Assembly (NCBI GenBank): GCA_038526735.1
Contig: JBCBGM010000003.1
Span: 41,422-105,421 of the forward strand
Source: Rubricella sp038526735
Lineage (GTDB): Bacteria; Pseudomonadota; Alphaproteobacteria; Rhodobacterales; Rhodobacteraceae
DNA: 64,000 nt
Direction: 5' to 3'
The position numbers were made by a program, and so were the translations under genes. Below the pieces are notes generated by a model. That model ran no database searches and had not been told where the DNA came from. It saw only the letters and a program-made list of their open reading frames with translations. Positions 37,199-45,715 of the stretch are shown piece after piece. How positions within the stretch are numbered: position 1 is the stretch's first letter; every line of letters begins with the position of its first letter.

Positions 37199-37445
37199 AT
37201 GAACTTTGACGGGACCCGGAACAAGCGCGAAGCGCGCCGGGTCAGCGCCGGACCGGCCCTGCCATCGGATTTGGAGCGACAGAGGGCAAGCGCTGGGCCG
37301 GGGTTTGGCGCGCATCCTCCGGATCGACGCAGTTTATCCCTGCAAACCCGCACGCGTGCATGGCGACGGAACGCCGTCCCCAAAGCGCCAGACCGCGGGT
37401 CCGGTCCGGCGCTTGCCCGGCGGCCTGCGGCCTTGATTCCGGGCT
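37199..37445. repeat. GC-rich dispersed-repeat-like intergenic element with inverted repeats
   Basis: The gap between glgB and the BASS gene is full of nested inverted repeats: GACCCGG/CCGGGTC at 37213-37219 and 37237-37243; AGCGCCGGACCGG at 37244-37256 with its reverse complement CCGGTCCGGCGCT at 37401-37413; and CAGCGC paired with GCGCTG around 37290. It resembles repeated intergenic elements I recall from Roseobacter genomes, but no second copy is in this window. Short open frames across it look spurious. Confidence 0.45.
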
Positions 37446-37458
37446 TTAAACGTCAGGC

Positions 37459-38340
37459 CTACAACAAACTATCCGGCATCTTCTGCTCGGCCGCCGTGTT
37501 CGCGCGACGGAAGAACAGCGTCACACCCGTCGATACCAGCACGATGAACAGCGAATAGAGCGCCGGCACCGCCATGATCGCTTGCTGCTGCTCCGGCGGG
37601 AAGGTGAACACAATGATCGCAATCGCGAGCGGGCCATTCTGAATGCCAGTCTCTAGCGCCACCGTCCGCGCATTGCGGGGATGCAGCTTCAGCGACTTGG
37701 CAAAGAGATACCCCACCGTGATCCCCACAAGGCCCAGCGCAATCGAGGCGACATAGGTCGCTGGTGTGGTGTTGAGCAGGAACTGCCAGTTGGCAGGGAC
37801 CCAGGTCACCATGATGAAAACGATAAAGAAGAGCGCCAAAATAGAGCCCATGAACTCTGTCACGGCACCAACATTCGCGCTGATCTTGCGCAGGGTCATC
37901 CCGATGGCGACTGGAACGAGCAGAACCAACAGCACCGCGATGATGTCTTCCCGCGGGATCTCAAGATCGAGCGCCGCGGCGTACATCAACAGGATCAGCG
38001 GGATCAGGATCACACCCGAGATCGTCGAGGTCACCGTCATCAACACCGACAGCGCAAGATTGCCCTTGGAGAAGTAGGTGAAGATGTTTGAGGTCGTGCC
38101 GCCCGGCATACAGGCCATGATCAGAATGCCAATCGCGATGGTCTCGGGCACGACCAGCACCAGTGCCAAACAGAACCCCAGCAAAGGCATGATGCCGTAC
38201 TGACTGATCACCCCGATGGCGAGGCCGTAGGGGCGCTTGAGGGCGAGGTAAAAGTCGCGCGGCGTCAGCGACGCGCCCATGCCCAGCATGATCACCGCCA
38301 CCATGATGCCCAGAAGCGTCTGCGTAAACTCATCAACCAT
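37459..38340 (-). CDS. Bile acid:sodium symporter (BASS) family transporter
   Basis: A 293-residue integral membrane protein with about nine to ten hydrophobic segments. The motifs CMPGGTTSNIFTYFSKGNLALSV (split here as two halves of one loop) and ALETGIQNGPLAIAI are those of the two discontinuous sodium-site helices in BASS proteins. These import organic anions such as bile acids, pyruvate, pantoate or other carboxylates with sodium. It starts 5 bp after the fadD-type gene stop, so the two form an operon in which a carboxylate might be imported and then joined to CoA. The cargo is not known. Confidence 0.87.
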   Translation of the reverse strand: MVDEFTQTLLGIMVAVIMLGMGASLTPRDFYLALKRPYGLAIGVISQYGIMPLLGFCLALVLVVPETIAIGILIMACMPGGTTSNIFTYFSKGNLALSVLMTVTSTISGVILIPLILLMYAAALDLEIPREDIIAVLLVLLVPVAIGMTLRKISANVGAVTEFMGSILALFFIVFIMVTWVPANWQFLLNTTPATYVASIALGLVGITVGYLFAKSLKLHPRNARTVALETGIQNGPLAIAIIVFTFPPEQQQAIMAVPALYSLFIVLVSTGVTLFFRRANTAAEQKMPDSLL

Positions 38341-38345
38341 GCTGT

Positions 38346-40061
38346 TTACTCCGCTGCAATCTGCGCAAGCTCTTCGGCGCGCAGGTCTTTTCTGAGGATT
38401 TTGCCGACGTTCGACTTTGGCAGGTCATCGCGGAACTCAACACGCTTGGGCACTTTGTAGGCCGTCAGATGCTCTTTGCAGTGCGCGCGGATGTCTTTCT
38501 CTGAAAGGCCCTCGTCGCGCTTCACGACGAAGGCTTTCACGGCCTCTCCGGTGCTGTCGTCCGGCACGCCGATTACGGCGACCTCAAGGATGCCCGGATG
38601 GGTCGCGAGACAGTCTTCGACCTCGTTGGGGTACACATTGAAGCCCGAGACGACGACCATGTCTTTTTTGCGATCAACGATGCGGAAATATCCGTCATCA
38701 TCCATGATCCCAATGTCGCCCGTCAGGAACCAGCCGTTGAGCATCACCTTGTCGGTCTCTTCGGGCTTGTTCCAATAGCCCGCCATGATCTGCGGGCCTT
38801 TGGCGGCGATCTCTCCAGTCTCTCCGGCGGCGAGGGGTTGGCCATCATCGGAAAGGCAGACCACATCGGTCGAGGGCACCGGCACCCCAATCGAGCCATC
38901 CCGCGTTTTACCCATGGGATTGAAGGTGAGCACCGGGGAGGTCTCGGTCAGGCCGTAGCCCTGCAAGACGGGCTTGCCGGTGATCGCCTCCCACCGCTCA
39001 GCCACGGCAGCTTGCAACGCCATCCCACCCGCAGAGGCAAACTTGAGGTGCTTAGGCGGGCTGTCGGTGAACCAGATCTCGTTGGTCAGCCCGTTAAAGA
39101 GCGTGTTCACGCCACTCATCCAGGTGACTTTGTAGTTCTCAAACGCGCGCTTGAGGTTTGAGAGCGGGCGCGGGTTGGGGATCAGGATGTTCTGTGCGCC
39201 CAGCCAGTAAAATCCCAGCAAGTTCACGGTGAAAGCAAAGATGTGGTACATCGGCAGCGCGGTCAGAGCGATCTCTTCGCCTTTCTTCACGCCACTGATC
39301 AGCTCCATGGTTTGCTCCATGTTCATGACCAGATTGGCGTGGGTCAGCATCGCGCCCTTGGCCACACCCGTGGTGCCGCCAGTGTACTGGAGGCAGGCGA
39401 TGTCAGAGGGCTCAACCTGCTGGCCGTAAGCATCGACCTCAATTTTTTCCTGCGCTCGGTGCACCCGCCCGGCGGCCAAAGCTTGGGGCAAGCGGATGTG
39501 CGGCACCTCGATCGTCTGGATCGACCGGTCCCAATACTTCTGCACCAGCCCAACGATGCCCTTCGGCAAAATGGGGAAGAACTCCGCCACCCGTGTGACG
39601 ATGATATTGGGGATCGGATGGCCCTTGGTGGCCGCCGGAATTTTGTCGGCGAACATATCGATGATCACGAGCGCATGGGGCTCTGCATCGACAAACTGTT
39701 TGCCCATCTCTTCAGCAGTGTAGAGCGGGTTGACGTTCACCAGCACACAGCCCGCTTTCAGAATGCCAAAGGCCGCGATGGGAAAGCCCAGGCAGTTGGG
39801 CATCTGCAGCGCAACCCGGTCCCCTTTCGAAAGACCCGCCACCTCGCGCAGGTACACTGCAAAGGCATCCGACATCTCATCGACCTGCTCAAAGGTCAGC
39901 GTGCCGTTCATCCCGTTGGGGAGCACCGCCGTGAAGGCTTTGGCTTTGCCGTAGGTTTCAGCCACCGAGCTGATCAGATCTCCGATGGTGCGATACGATG
40001 CACCGGGCAACTCTGCGCGCACACCCGGCCCGTAGAAAGCCGTCCAAGGCTTGCGTGTCAT
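38346..40061 (-). CDS. fadD: Long-chain fatty acid-CoA ligase (FadD-like)
   Basis: A 571-residue adenylate-forming enzyme that activates fatty acids or other carboxylates to acyl-CoA with ATP. The P-loop is YTGGTTGVAKGAMLTH, followed by QGYGLTETSPV, TGDIGIMDDDGYF and the FadD signature DRKKDMVVVSGFNVYPNEVE (given as one block of its first 20 residues). The catalytic Lys is in KSNVGKILRKDLR at the C terminus. It is the first gene of a pair with the BASS transporter. The SDR gene diverges 190 bp away. Long-chain fatty acid is the family default, but the pairing with a sodium symporter leaves other acids open. Confidence 0.9.
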   Translation of the reverse strand: MTRKPWTAFYGPGVRAELPGASYRTIGDLISSVAETYGKAKAFTAVLPNGMNGTLTFEQVDEMSDAFAVYLREVAGLSKGDRVALQMPNCLGFPIAAFGILKAGCVLVNVNPLYTAEEMGKQFVDAEPHALVIIDMFADKIPAATKGHPIPNIIVTRVAEFFPILPKGIVGLVQKYWDRSIQTIEVPHIRLPQALAAGRVHRAQEKIEVDAYGQQVEPSDIACLQYTGGTTGVAKGAMLTHANLVMNMEQTMELISGVKKGEEIALTALPMYHIFAFTVNLLGFYWLGAQNILIPNPRPLSNLKRAFENYKVTWMSGVNTLFNGLTNEIWFTDSPPKHLKFASAGGMALQAAVAERWEAITGKPVLQGYGLTETSPVLTFNPMGKTRDGSIGVPVPSTDVVCLSDDGQPLAAGETGEIAAKGPQIMAGYWNKPEETDKVMLNGWFLTGDIGIMDDDGYFRIVDRKKDMVVVSGFNVYPNEVEDCLATHPGILEVAVIGVPDDSTGEAVKAFVVKRDEGLSEKDIRAHCKEHLTAYKVPKRVEFRDDLPKSNVGKILRKDLRAEELAQIAAE

Positions 40062-40251
40062 TGGCTGAACCTCCCCGTTCAGATTTTCTGGCGAGTGTTA
40101 CCGCAAGAGACCAGAAGCAAAAGGGTGCCGTTACGGCGATCTGTGGAAAATCGTGCGGTTACGTTGCGGAGCGGGACCAAGACATGAGGGCTGGCCCCTC
40201 GTGGCGCGGCGTTGATATGTTCGGGCGAAACGACCCACGCCAGGAGACACC

Positions 40252-40992
40252 ATGCCCATCGCCCTCGTTACCGGAGCCGCCCAAGGGATTGGGCTGGCCT
40301 GCGCCGCGGCCCTCAAAGCCGATGGTTATAACGTCATTCTCAGCGATATCGCTGAGGAAACACTGAAAGGCGCGGCCGAAGAGTTGGGCGCGGCTGGCGC
40401 CATCGTGTGTGACATGGGTGACGCAGCGCAGATCGAGGCACTCTTTGCTGAGATCGAAAGCCAACACGGCCCCGTCGCAGCCCTCGTCAACAATGCTGGG
40501 ATCGCGGAGCCTGCCGACTTTCTCGACTACTCCGTCGCACAGTTCGACAAGGTGATCGGGGTGAACCTGCGCGGGGTCTTTCTGGCGACCCAGCGGGCGG
40601 CAAAGACCATGGTCGCCGAAAAGATCGAGGGCGCGATTGTGAATATGTCGTCGATCAACGCGCAGGTCGCGATACCGTCGATCCCAGCCTATTGCGCCTC
40701 AAAAGGTGGGGTGATGCAGCTGACAAAGGTCGCAGCCCTTGCGCTGGCAGAGCACAATATCCGGGTGAATGCGGTGGGGCCTGGCTCGATCAACACAGAG
40801 ATGGTCGCATCGGTGAATGCCAACCCAGAAGCGATGGCCAAAGTCATGAGCCGCACACCGCTCAAGCGCTTGGGAGAGCCGGAGGAAATCGCTGACGTGG
40901 TCGCGTTCCTGTGTTCGAAAAAAGCCAGCTATATCACCGGCGAAACCATCTATGCCGATGGCGGTCGTTTGGGACTCAACTACACGGTCTGA
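40252..40992 (+). CDS. SDR-family NAD(P)-dependent oxidoreductase
   Basis: A 246-residue classical short-chain dehydrogenase. The cofactor motif is TGAAQGIG (residues 7-14); NNAG, the catalytic Ser in VNMSSINA and the YCASK motif are all present. The end, CSKKASYITGETIYADGGR, is typical of FabG-like and sugar or polyol dehydrogenases. The specific substrate cannot be told from sequence. A GGAG ribosome binding site lies shortly before the ATG. A short hairpin GCAAC-GTTA-GTTGC follows the stop but has no T-run. It stands alone, divergent from fadD. Confidence 0.88.
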   Translation: MPIALVTGAAQGIGLACAAALKADGYNVILSDIAEETLKGAAEELGAAGAIVCDMGDAAQIEALFAEIESQHGPVAALVNNAGIAEPADFLDYSVAQFDKVIGVNLRGVFLATQRAAKTMVAEKIEGAIVNMSSINAQVAIPSIPAYCASKGGVMQLTKVAALALAEHNIRVNAVGPGSINTEMVASVNANPEAMAKVMSRTPLKRLGEPEEIADVVAFLCSKKASYITGETIYADGGRLGLNYTV

Positions 40993-41306
40993 GCAACGTT
41001 AGTTGCAAAACCCCACTATGCTTCAGCAAATTCACGCGCATTCTTGGACAATTTCTACGAGGCGGGCACAAACCCACGTGTAGAAGCTCCAAAAGCCCTT
41101 GCGAGCAGCGGGGCAGTTGGGTCATCACACGAGCGAAGATTTTTCTTCGACCGAGGATGCGGCGAAACGCGCCAAACTTCTCGGTCTACGACGGTCGACT
41201 GGTGCGCCGCGCGCACTAAGAACACTGGGGATGCTGACGGTGGCTCATCGCCACGCTCGCAAGAGCCACCGAGATGCCAATGACGCAAGAACTGAGGAGC
41301 CTATCA
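40993..41306. other. Intergenic region upstream of pseudoazurin
   Basis: About 314 bp without a supported gene. It contains TTCTAC/GTAGAA inverted arms at 41053-41058 and 41080-41085, a CGAAGA-TTTT-TCTTCG hairpin at 41134-41149, and an 8-bp perfect hairpin closer to the gene (listed separately). I looked for an FNR box (TTGAT-N4-ATCAA) and did not see one. Confidence 0.4.
41239..41270 (+). promoter_or_regulatory. Hairpin in the leader of the pseudoazurin gene
   Basis: GGTGGCTC at 41239-41246 pairs perfectly with GAGCCACC at 41263-41270 across a 16-base loop, 36 bases before the start codon. There is no T-run, so it is not a standard terminator. It could stabilise the mRNA or be an operator. 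Confidence 0.4.
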
Positions 41307-41786
41307 ATGGACCTGACCCTTTCCCGCCGCACCTTTATTGCAGCAACCACAGCGTTTGCAGTTGCCCGCCCGGTCAGCGCGGCAACCACGCACGAAGTAC
41401 AGATGCTCAACCAAGACCCGGACAACCCGCGTCTGCGCATGGTCTTCAGCCCTCGCATCCTGAAAGTGATGCCCGGCGACACCGTGAAATTCCTCAACGC
41501 TGACCGTGGTCACAACTCCGAGCTGATCCGCGGCATGGGCCCCGCGGGCGGCGAAGAGTGGAAAGGCCGCATCAACGAGGAAGTTGAAGTGACCCTGACG
41601 ACCCCGGGTGTCTACGGCTACCAGTGCGCGCCGCACGCAACTGTCGGCATGGTCGGCATCATCGTCGTGGGTGACGGCGCACCTGCAAACCTGGCAGACG
41701 CACAAGGCGTGCGCCAGCGCGGCCGCGCCCGCCAGGCGTTCGAAGAGATCTGGGCAGAAGCGGGCGAGATGGGCCTGCTCGGCTAA
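41307..41786 (+). CDS. Pseudoazurin (type 1 copper protein)
   Basis: A 159-residue periplasmic cupredoxin that carries single electrons. The start at 41307 has GAGGAG seven bases upstream; the ATG at 41274 lacks such support. The N terminus (SRRTFIAATTAFAVA) is a twin-arginine-type signal. The copper site is complete: His69 in RGHNSE, Cys107, His110 and Met115 in YQCAPHATVGMVG. Pseudoazurins usually serve copper nitrite reductase, nitrous oxide reductase or cytochrome peroxidases; none of these is adjacent. A terminator follows, so it is transcribed as a single gene. Confidence 0.93.
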   Translation: MDLTLSRRTFIAATTAFAVARPVSAATTHEVQMLNQDPDNPRLRMVFSPRILKVMPGDTVKFLNADRGHNSELIRGMGPAGGEEWKGRINEEVEVTLTTPGVYGYQCAPHATVGMVGIIVVGDGAPANLADAQGVRQRGRARQAFEEIWAEAGEMGLLG

Positions 41787-41805
41787 TCACCGCTGCACAC
41801 CTAAG

Positions 41806-41841
41806 AAGGGCCGCGTCGGGTAACCGCCGCGGCCTTTTTTG
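41806..41841 (+). terminator. Rho-independent terminator after pseudoazurin
   Basis: AGGGCCGCG and CGCGGCCT form a GC-rich stem 20 bases after the stop, followed by TTTTTT. It sits only a few bases from the convergent end of the acyl-CoA synthetase gene. Confidence 0.85.
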
Positions 41842-41844
41842 TGT

Positions 41845-43671
41845 TTACGCGTAGAGCGCCTCGATCTCTGCAGCGTAGGCCTTGGCGACGGAGGCGCGCC
41901 TTACTTTCATTGTCGCTGTGACCTCGCCATCATCATGGTCGAGCTCTTTGCGCAGCAAATGCACCTTCTTGATCTGCTCCACCCGCGCCAACTGCGCGTT
42001 TTGCTTTTCGACCTCCCGGTCGATAAGCGCCTGTATCTCGGGATTTTCGGCAAGACTGCGGAAGGTGGTGTAGGAAATTCCCTTGCTCTCGGCCCAAAGC
42101 CGCACCGTGTCCATGTCGAGCTGCACCAGCGCCGTCACATAGGGGCGCTGATCCGCGATCACGACGCATTCCTTGATGTAGGGGCTGGCCTTCATCACGT
42201 TCTCGATCAGAGAGGGGGAAAGGTTCTTGCCCGCCGCGTTGATCATGATGTCTTTCTTGCGGTCGATGATCGAGATGGAGCCATCCGCGGCCATCTCCGC
42301 CACATCGCCGGTGTGCAGCCAGCCATCGCTGATCGTTTCGGCAGTGGCTTTCTCATTCTTGTAATAGCCTTTGAACACCCCGCCGCCCGCGATCAGCAAT
42401 TCGCCGTCATCCGCGATCTTGAGCTTCGTGTCGCCCAGCGCGGGGCCAACCCGGCCTGCACTCGCGCCCCAGTCAAGTTGCATCGTCGCGGCGCCTGTCG
42501 TTTCAGACATCCCCCACGCCTCGCGCAGGTTCACGCCCATGCCGCGGAAGAAAGCGAGCAGATCGGGGGAGATGGGGGCGGCCGCCGTGATCGCGACCCG
42601 CACCTTGCCAAGGCCCAGATACGACTTGATGCCGCGATAGACGAGCAGATCGAACAGGCGAAATTTAGCCCGTTCTCCGGCGCTCCAGTCGGTGCGGGGC
42701 TTCTTCCCAAACTTCTGCCCAAAAGCCAAGGCCGCAAGCGCCAAGGGCCTGCGCACCGCGCCGGCTGTGTGCGCCTGCACTCCAATCCCGGCCTGCATCT
42801 TTTCCCAGATGCGCGGCACGCCGAAGAAAATCTCGGGCGCTACGTCCCGCAGGTCGAGCGCGATGGTCCGAAGGCTTTCCCCGAAGTTGATCACCATGCG
42901 CCCAGCCAATGCATTGATCACGGTGATGTTCTGCTCTGCGATATGACACAGCGGTAGGTAGCTGAGAATGTTCGTGCCCGGCCCGAACTCGGGGAAAATC
43001 TCGCGGCTGGTGACGGCGGCAAAGTGCAGGTTGAGGAAGCTGATCTCTGCCGCTTTCGGCAGCCCGGTAGATCCGGAGGTGAACACCATCATCGCGGTAT
43101 CCATCGGGGCAATCGCGGCGCGACGGCTGTCGAGCTCGTTGCGCTGCGAGGCCACCAGCCCCTGCCCCCGCGCGAGCATATCGGCAAAGCTCTCCAACCC
43201 CAGCAGCGTCTCTCCACGGGTGCCACGTGGGTCGATGATGATGAGTTTGCGAAGCCTCGGCACCCGCCCAGCGCTTTGCAACTCGACCACTTTGTCGAAC
43301 TGTTCTTGGTCTTCGATCACCAAGACTTCGGTATCAGACGCGTTGATCAGGTGGTCAATCTCAGCGGCCGGAGAGGTCGGATACATTCCAACCGTGACCG
43401 CCCCCGCCGCCGCGGTACCGAACTGTGCGAGTACCCATTCCTGCCGGTTCTCCGACAAAATACCCACATGCCCGCCCTGCCCCACGCCATCAGCGATCAG
43501 CGCAGCTGCGAACGCCTCAGCGATGGCCAAAACATCCGCCCATGTCTTTTCCTGCCAGATGCCGTAATCCTTCTGCCGCATCGCGACGTTGCCACCATGG
43601 GCAGCCGCGTGGGCGTGGAGAATGTCCACAACAGAGCGAAAATCCGGGTCGGTGGCGGTGTCTCGGGCCAT
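41845..43671 (-). CDS. AMP-dependent acyl-CoA synthetase (long-chain, FAA1 type)
   Basis: A 608-residue adenylate-forming enzyme of the eukaryote-like long-chain acyl-CoA synthetase branch. Motifs: FTSGSTGLPKAAEISFLN, WGMSETTGAATM, LHTGDVAEMAADGS and IDRKKDIMINAAGKNLSPS. It ends the minus-strand operon that encodes a branched-chain-amino-acid-type ABC transporter (livG-H-M-K-F order), starting 7 bp after livF. This pairing is frequent in alphaproteobacteria. It suggests that the transporter brings in a carboxylate (aliphatic or aromatic) that is activated with CoA, rather than an amino acid. The true substrate is not known. Confidence 0.88.
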   Translation of the reverse strand: MARDTATDPDFRSVVDILHAHAAAHGGNVAMRQKDYGIWQEKTWADVLAIAEAFAAALIADGVGQGGHVGILSENRQEWVLAQFGTAAAGAVTVGMYPTSPAAEIDHLINASDTEVLVIEDQEQFDKVVELQSAGRVPRLRKLIIIDPRGTRGETLLGLESFADMLARGQGLVASQRNELDSRRAAIAPMDTAMMVFTSGSTGLPKAAEISFLNLHFAAVTSREIFPEFGPGTNILSYLPLCHIAEQNITVINALAGRMVINFGESLRTIALDLRDVAPEIFFGVPRIWEKMQAGIGVQAHTAGAVRRPLALAALAFGQKFGKKPRTDWSAGERAKFRLFDLLVYRGIKSYLGLGKVRVAITAAAPISPDLLAFFRGMGVNLREAWGMSETTGAATMQLDWGASAGRVGPALGDTKLKIADDGELLIAGGGVFKGYYKNEKATAETISDGWLHTGDVAEMAADGSISIIDRKKDIMINAAGKNLSPSLIENVMKASPYIKECVVIADQRPYVTALVQLDMDTVRLWAESKGISYTTFRSLAENPEIQALIDREVEKQNAQLARVEQIKKVHLLRKELDHDDGEVTATMKVRRASVAKAYAAEIEALYA

Positions 43672-43678
43672 GGCGTCC

Positions 43679-44470
43679 TCAGCTCAGCCAGCGCTTGCGG
43701 CGTTTATAGTGTTTGACGTCTCTAAAGCTCTCACGCGCGCCTTCCTCGGCCACACCGAGGTAGAACGACTGGATATCTTTGTCGCTCCGCAGTGTCGCAG
43801 CGGAACCCTCCAGCACGATCGCGCCCTGCTCCATGATGTAGCCATAGTCAGCGATGGAGAGCGCAACGTTAGCGTTTTGCTCCACCACGAGGATCGAGAC
43901 CTTATCTTCGTCATTCAGCCGCTGGATCGTGGCAAAGATGCTCTCCACGATCTTTGGCGCAAGGCCCAGCGACGGCTCATCCATCAAGATCAACCGAGGC
44001 CGCGCGATCATCGCGCGGCCAAAGGCGAGCATCTGCTGCTCCCCGCCCGAGAGATATCCGGCGGTCTGGCTTTTGCGGTCTTTGAGCACCGGAAAGAAGT
44101 CATAGACCCGGTCAAAATCCGCCCTCACCCCACGCCCCTCCAGCGCGTAGGAGGCGGCAGTGAGGTTATCTTCGACCGACATCTCCGCAAAAATCCGCCG
44201 CCCTTCGCGCACGTGAAAAAGGCCACCTTGCACGAGTTTGTCGGGCGAGAGGCGGGCGATGTCTTGGCCATCGAACACGATCCGGCCAGACCCGACCTCT
44301 CCGTTCTCCAGATGCAGCAGGTTCGAGGCGGCTTTGAGGGTCGTCGTTTTGCCCGCGCCGTTGGTGCCGAGAAGGGTTACGATTTTCCCGTCCGGCACCT
44401 CAAGCGATAGGCCGCGGAGCGCCTGCACGGTCTTGTAGTAAGAGACCTCGATATTCTCGATGCTCAGCAT
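43679..44470 (-). CDS. livF: LivF-type ABC transporter ATPase
   Basis: A 263-residue nucleotide-binding subunit. Walker A GTNGAGKTTT, signature LSGGEQQMLAFGRAM and Walker B LILMDEPSLGLAP are present. The N terminus LSIENIEVSYYKTVQALRG and the tail MEQGAIVLEGSAATL are typical of LivF. The C terminus is a little longer than in E. coli LivF and ends in a basic KRRKRWLS. It lies between the binding-protein gene and the acyl-CoA synthetase gene in the operon. Confidence 0.9.
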   Translation of the reverse strand: MLSIENIEVSYYKTVQALRGLSLEVPDGKIVTLLGTNGAGKTTTLKAASNLLHLENGEVGSGRIVFDGQDIARLSPDKLVQGGLFHVREGRRIFAEMSVEDNLTAASYALEGRGVRADFDRVYDFFPVLKDRKSQTAGYLSGGEQQMLAFGRAMIARPRLILMDEPSLGLAPKIVESIFATIQRLNDEDKVSILVVEQNANVALSIADYGYIMEQGAIVLEGSAATLRSDKDIQSFYLGVAEEGARESFRDVKHYKRRKRWLS

Positions 44471-44487
44471 GGCGCGCCGCCCTTGGC

Positions 44488-45690
44488 TTAGACCGTGAAC
44501 CAGTCAGAGGACGGCGAGAAGCGCGTGTCTGCCGCAGAGTAGGTATAGACCCGCCCCGTACCGACCTTGTTCCGCTCGACTGAGACCGGGCCACCGAAGA
44601 AGCCGCCCGAGTTCCAGTTGCTCAGGTTGGCCATGCCTTCTGCCAAGTTGTCAGCTGTCAACGGCAGGTCAGCCTCAAGGGTGTTGCGCATCACTTGCGC
44701 GCCCATCTCCAGCGCGCAAAGGCCCTGGATTGCCCAGGTCGGCAGGTAGTTTTCGAGCGGCGTGCCGGCGAAAGCCTGCTTGGCGAAGGCGGCGTAGGCC
44801 TCGTAGCGCGGGGCGTTCTCTGCATCGTAGAAATACTGGTAGGGCATCACGCCCTGATACCCGTCGAGGATTGGCCCGGCCTCTGCCGTCACACGATCCG
44901 CGATCAGATTCTCCATTCCCCAGAACGTGCCCTTAAACTGCGTCGGCAAGCCAAACTGGCGTGCGCCACCGATAAGCTGCGGCCAGACGCCAGTCACATA
45001 GCCCTGCAGGATCGCCACATCGGCATTCGATTGCGCGAGTTTGGTGACATGGGTCGGGATGTCGGCCCCCTGCGGGCGGGTGGCCTCTTCGAGCACCACG
45101 CGCAGGCCAAGCTCTTCGGCTTTCATCTTGCCGTGCTCAATCGGGTCCCGCCCGAACTCGGTGTTGGAGAAGATGAACGCGACGGTGGAGGCACCGTCAT
45201 CCGCCATGTTCTGCAGGAGGATATCAAACTGATCCTCATAGGTCGGCCCGGCCATGAACTGATACGGGTTATCGGGGCTCGAAAGCTCGGTCGCAAACGA
45301 CGTGCCACCCATCAGGCGCGCGTTTTCTCCGCGCAGCTCTGGGGCAACCAGCTTCATGAAGCCCGTCGAGTCCCCGAAATACATCACAAGGTTTTCTTCG
45401 GTCGCCAGTGCGCGTTGGTAGTTGGCGAGCGCGTTTTGCGGGATGTAGCCGGAGTCTTCGATCGTTGAGCGGATGGGCACGCCGCCGATACCACCAGACT
45501 GGTTCGTCAGCACCTCAAACATCTTGAACACCGGCGCCACGATCTGCCCGGCGGTGGCGAACGGCCCGGTCATCGGCAGGGATGCAGCAAAGACGTACTC
45601 GCTGGGCTGCGCCTTCAGCAAAGTGGGGGCGGCGAGTATGCCGGTGACAGCGGCGGAGGATGCGAGGAATGTGCGGCGGCTTAGGCTCAT
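44488..45690 (-). CDS. Substrate-binding protein of Liv-type ABC transporter
   Basis: A 400-residue periplasmic binding protein of the LivJ/LivK (Peripla_BP_6) type. The start at 45690 gives a twin-arginine-like signal (SLSRRTFLASSAAVTGILAAP). The mature part contains ASLPMTGPFATAGQI, the usual opening of the first lobe, and later VAFIFSNTEFGRDPIEHG. The longer start at 45726 adds a hydrophilic 12 residues before the signal and is rejected. It lies between livM (25 bp upstream) and livF. The ligand is unknown; the operon's acyl-CoA synthetase suggests a carboxylate. Confidence 0.88.
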   Translation of the reverse strand: MSLSRRTFLASSAAVTGILAAPTLLKAQPSEYVFAASLPMTGPFATAGQIVAPVFKMFEVLTNQSGGIGGVPIRSTIEDSGYIPQNALANYQRALATEENLVMYFGDSTGFMKLVAPELRGENARLMGGTSFATELSSPDNPYQFMAGPTYEDQFDILLQNMADDGASTVAFIFSNTEFGRDPIEHGKMKAEELGLRVVLEEATRPQGADIPTHVTKLAQSNADVAILQGYVTGVWPQLIGGARQFGLPTQFKGTFWGMENLIADRVTAEAGPILDGYQGVMPYQYFYDAENAPRYEAYAAFAKQAFAGTPLENYLPTWAIQGLCALEMGAQVMRNTLEADLPLTADNLAEGMANLSNWNSGGFFGGPVSVERNKVGTGRVYTYSAADTRFSPSSDWFTV

Positions 45691-45715
45691 TGTGGGTCTC
45701 CCTGGGTGTGTTTTG

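Noticed and set aside
37199..37558. Open frame of 119 residues between glgB and the BASS gene
   Set aside because: Runs through an inverted-repeat element and into the 3' end of the BASS gene; Arg/Pro-rich low-complexity product.
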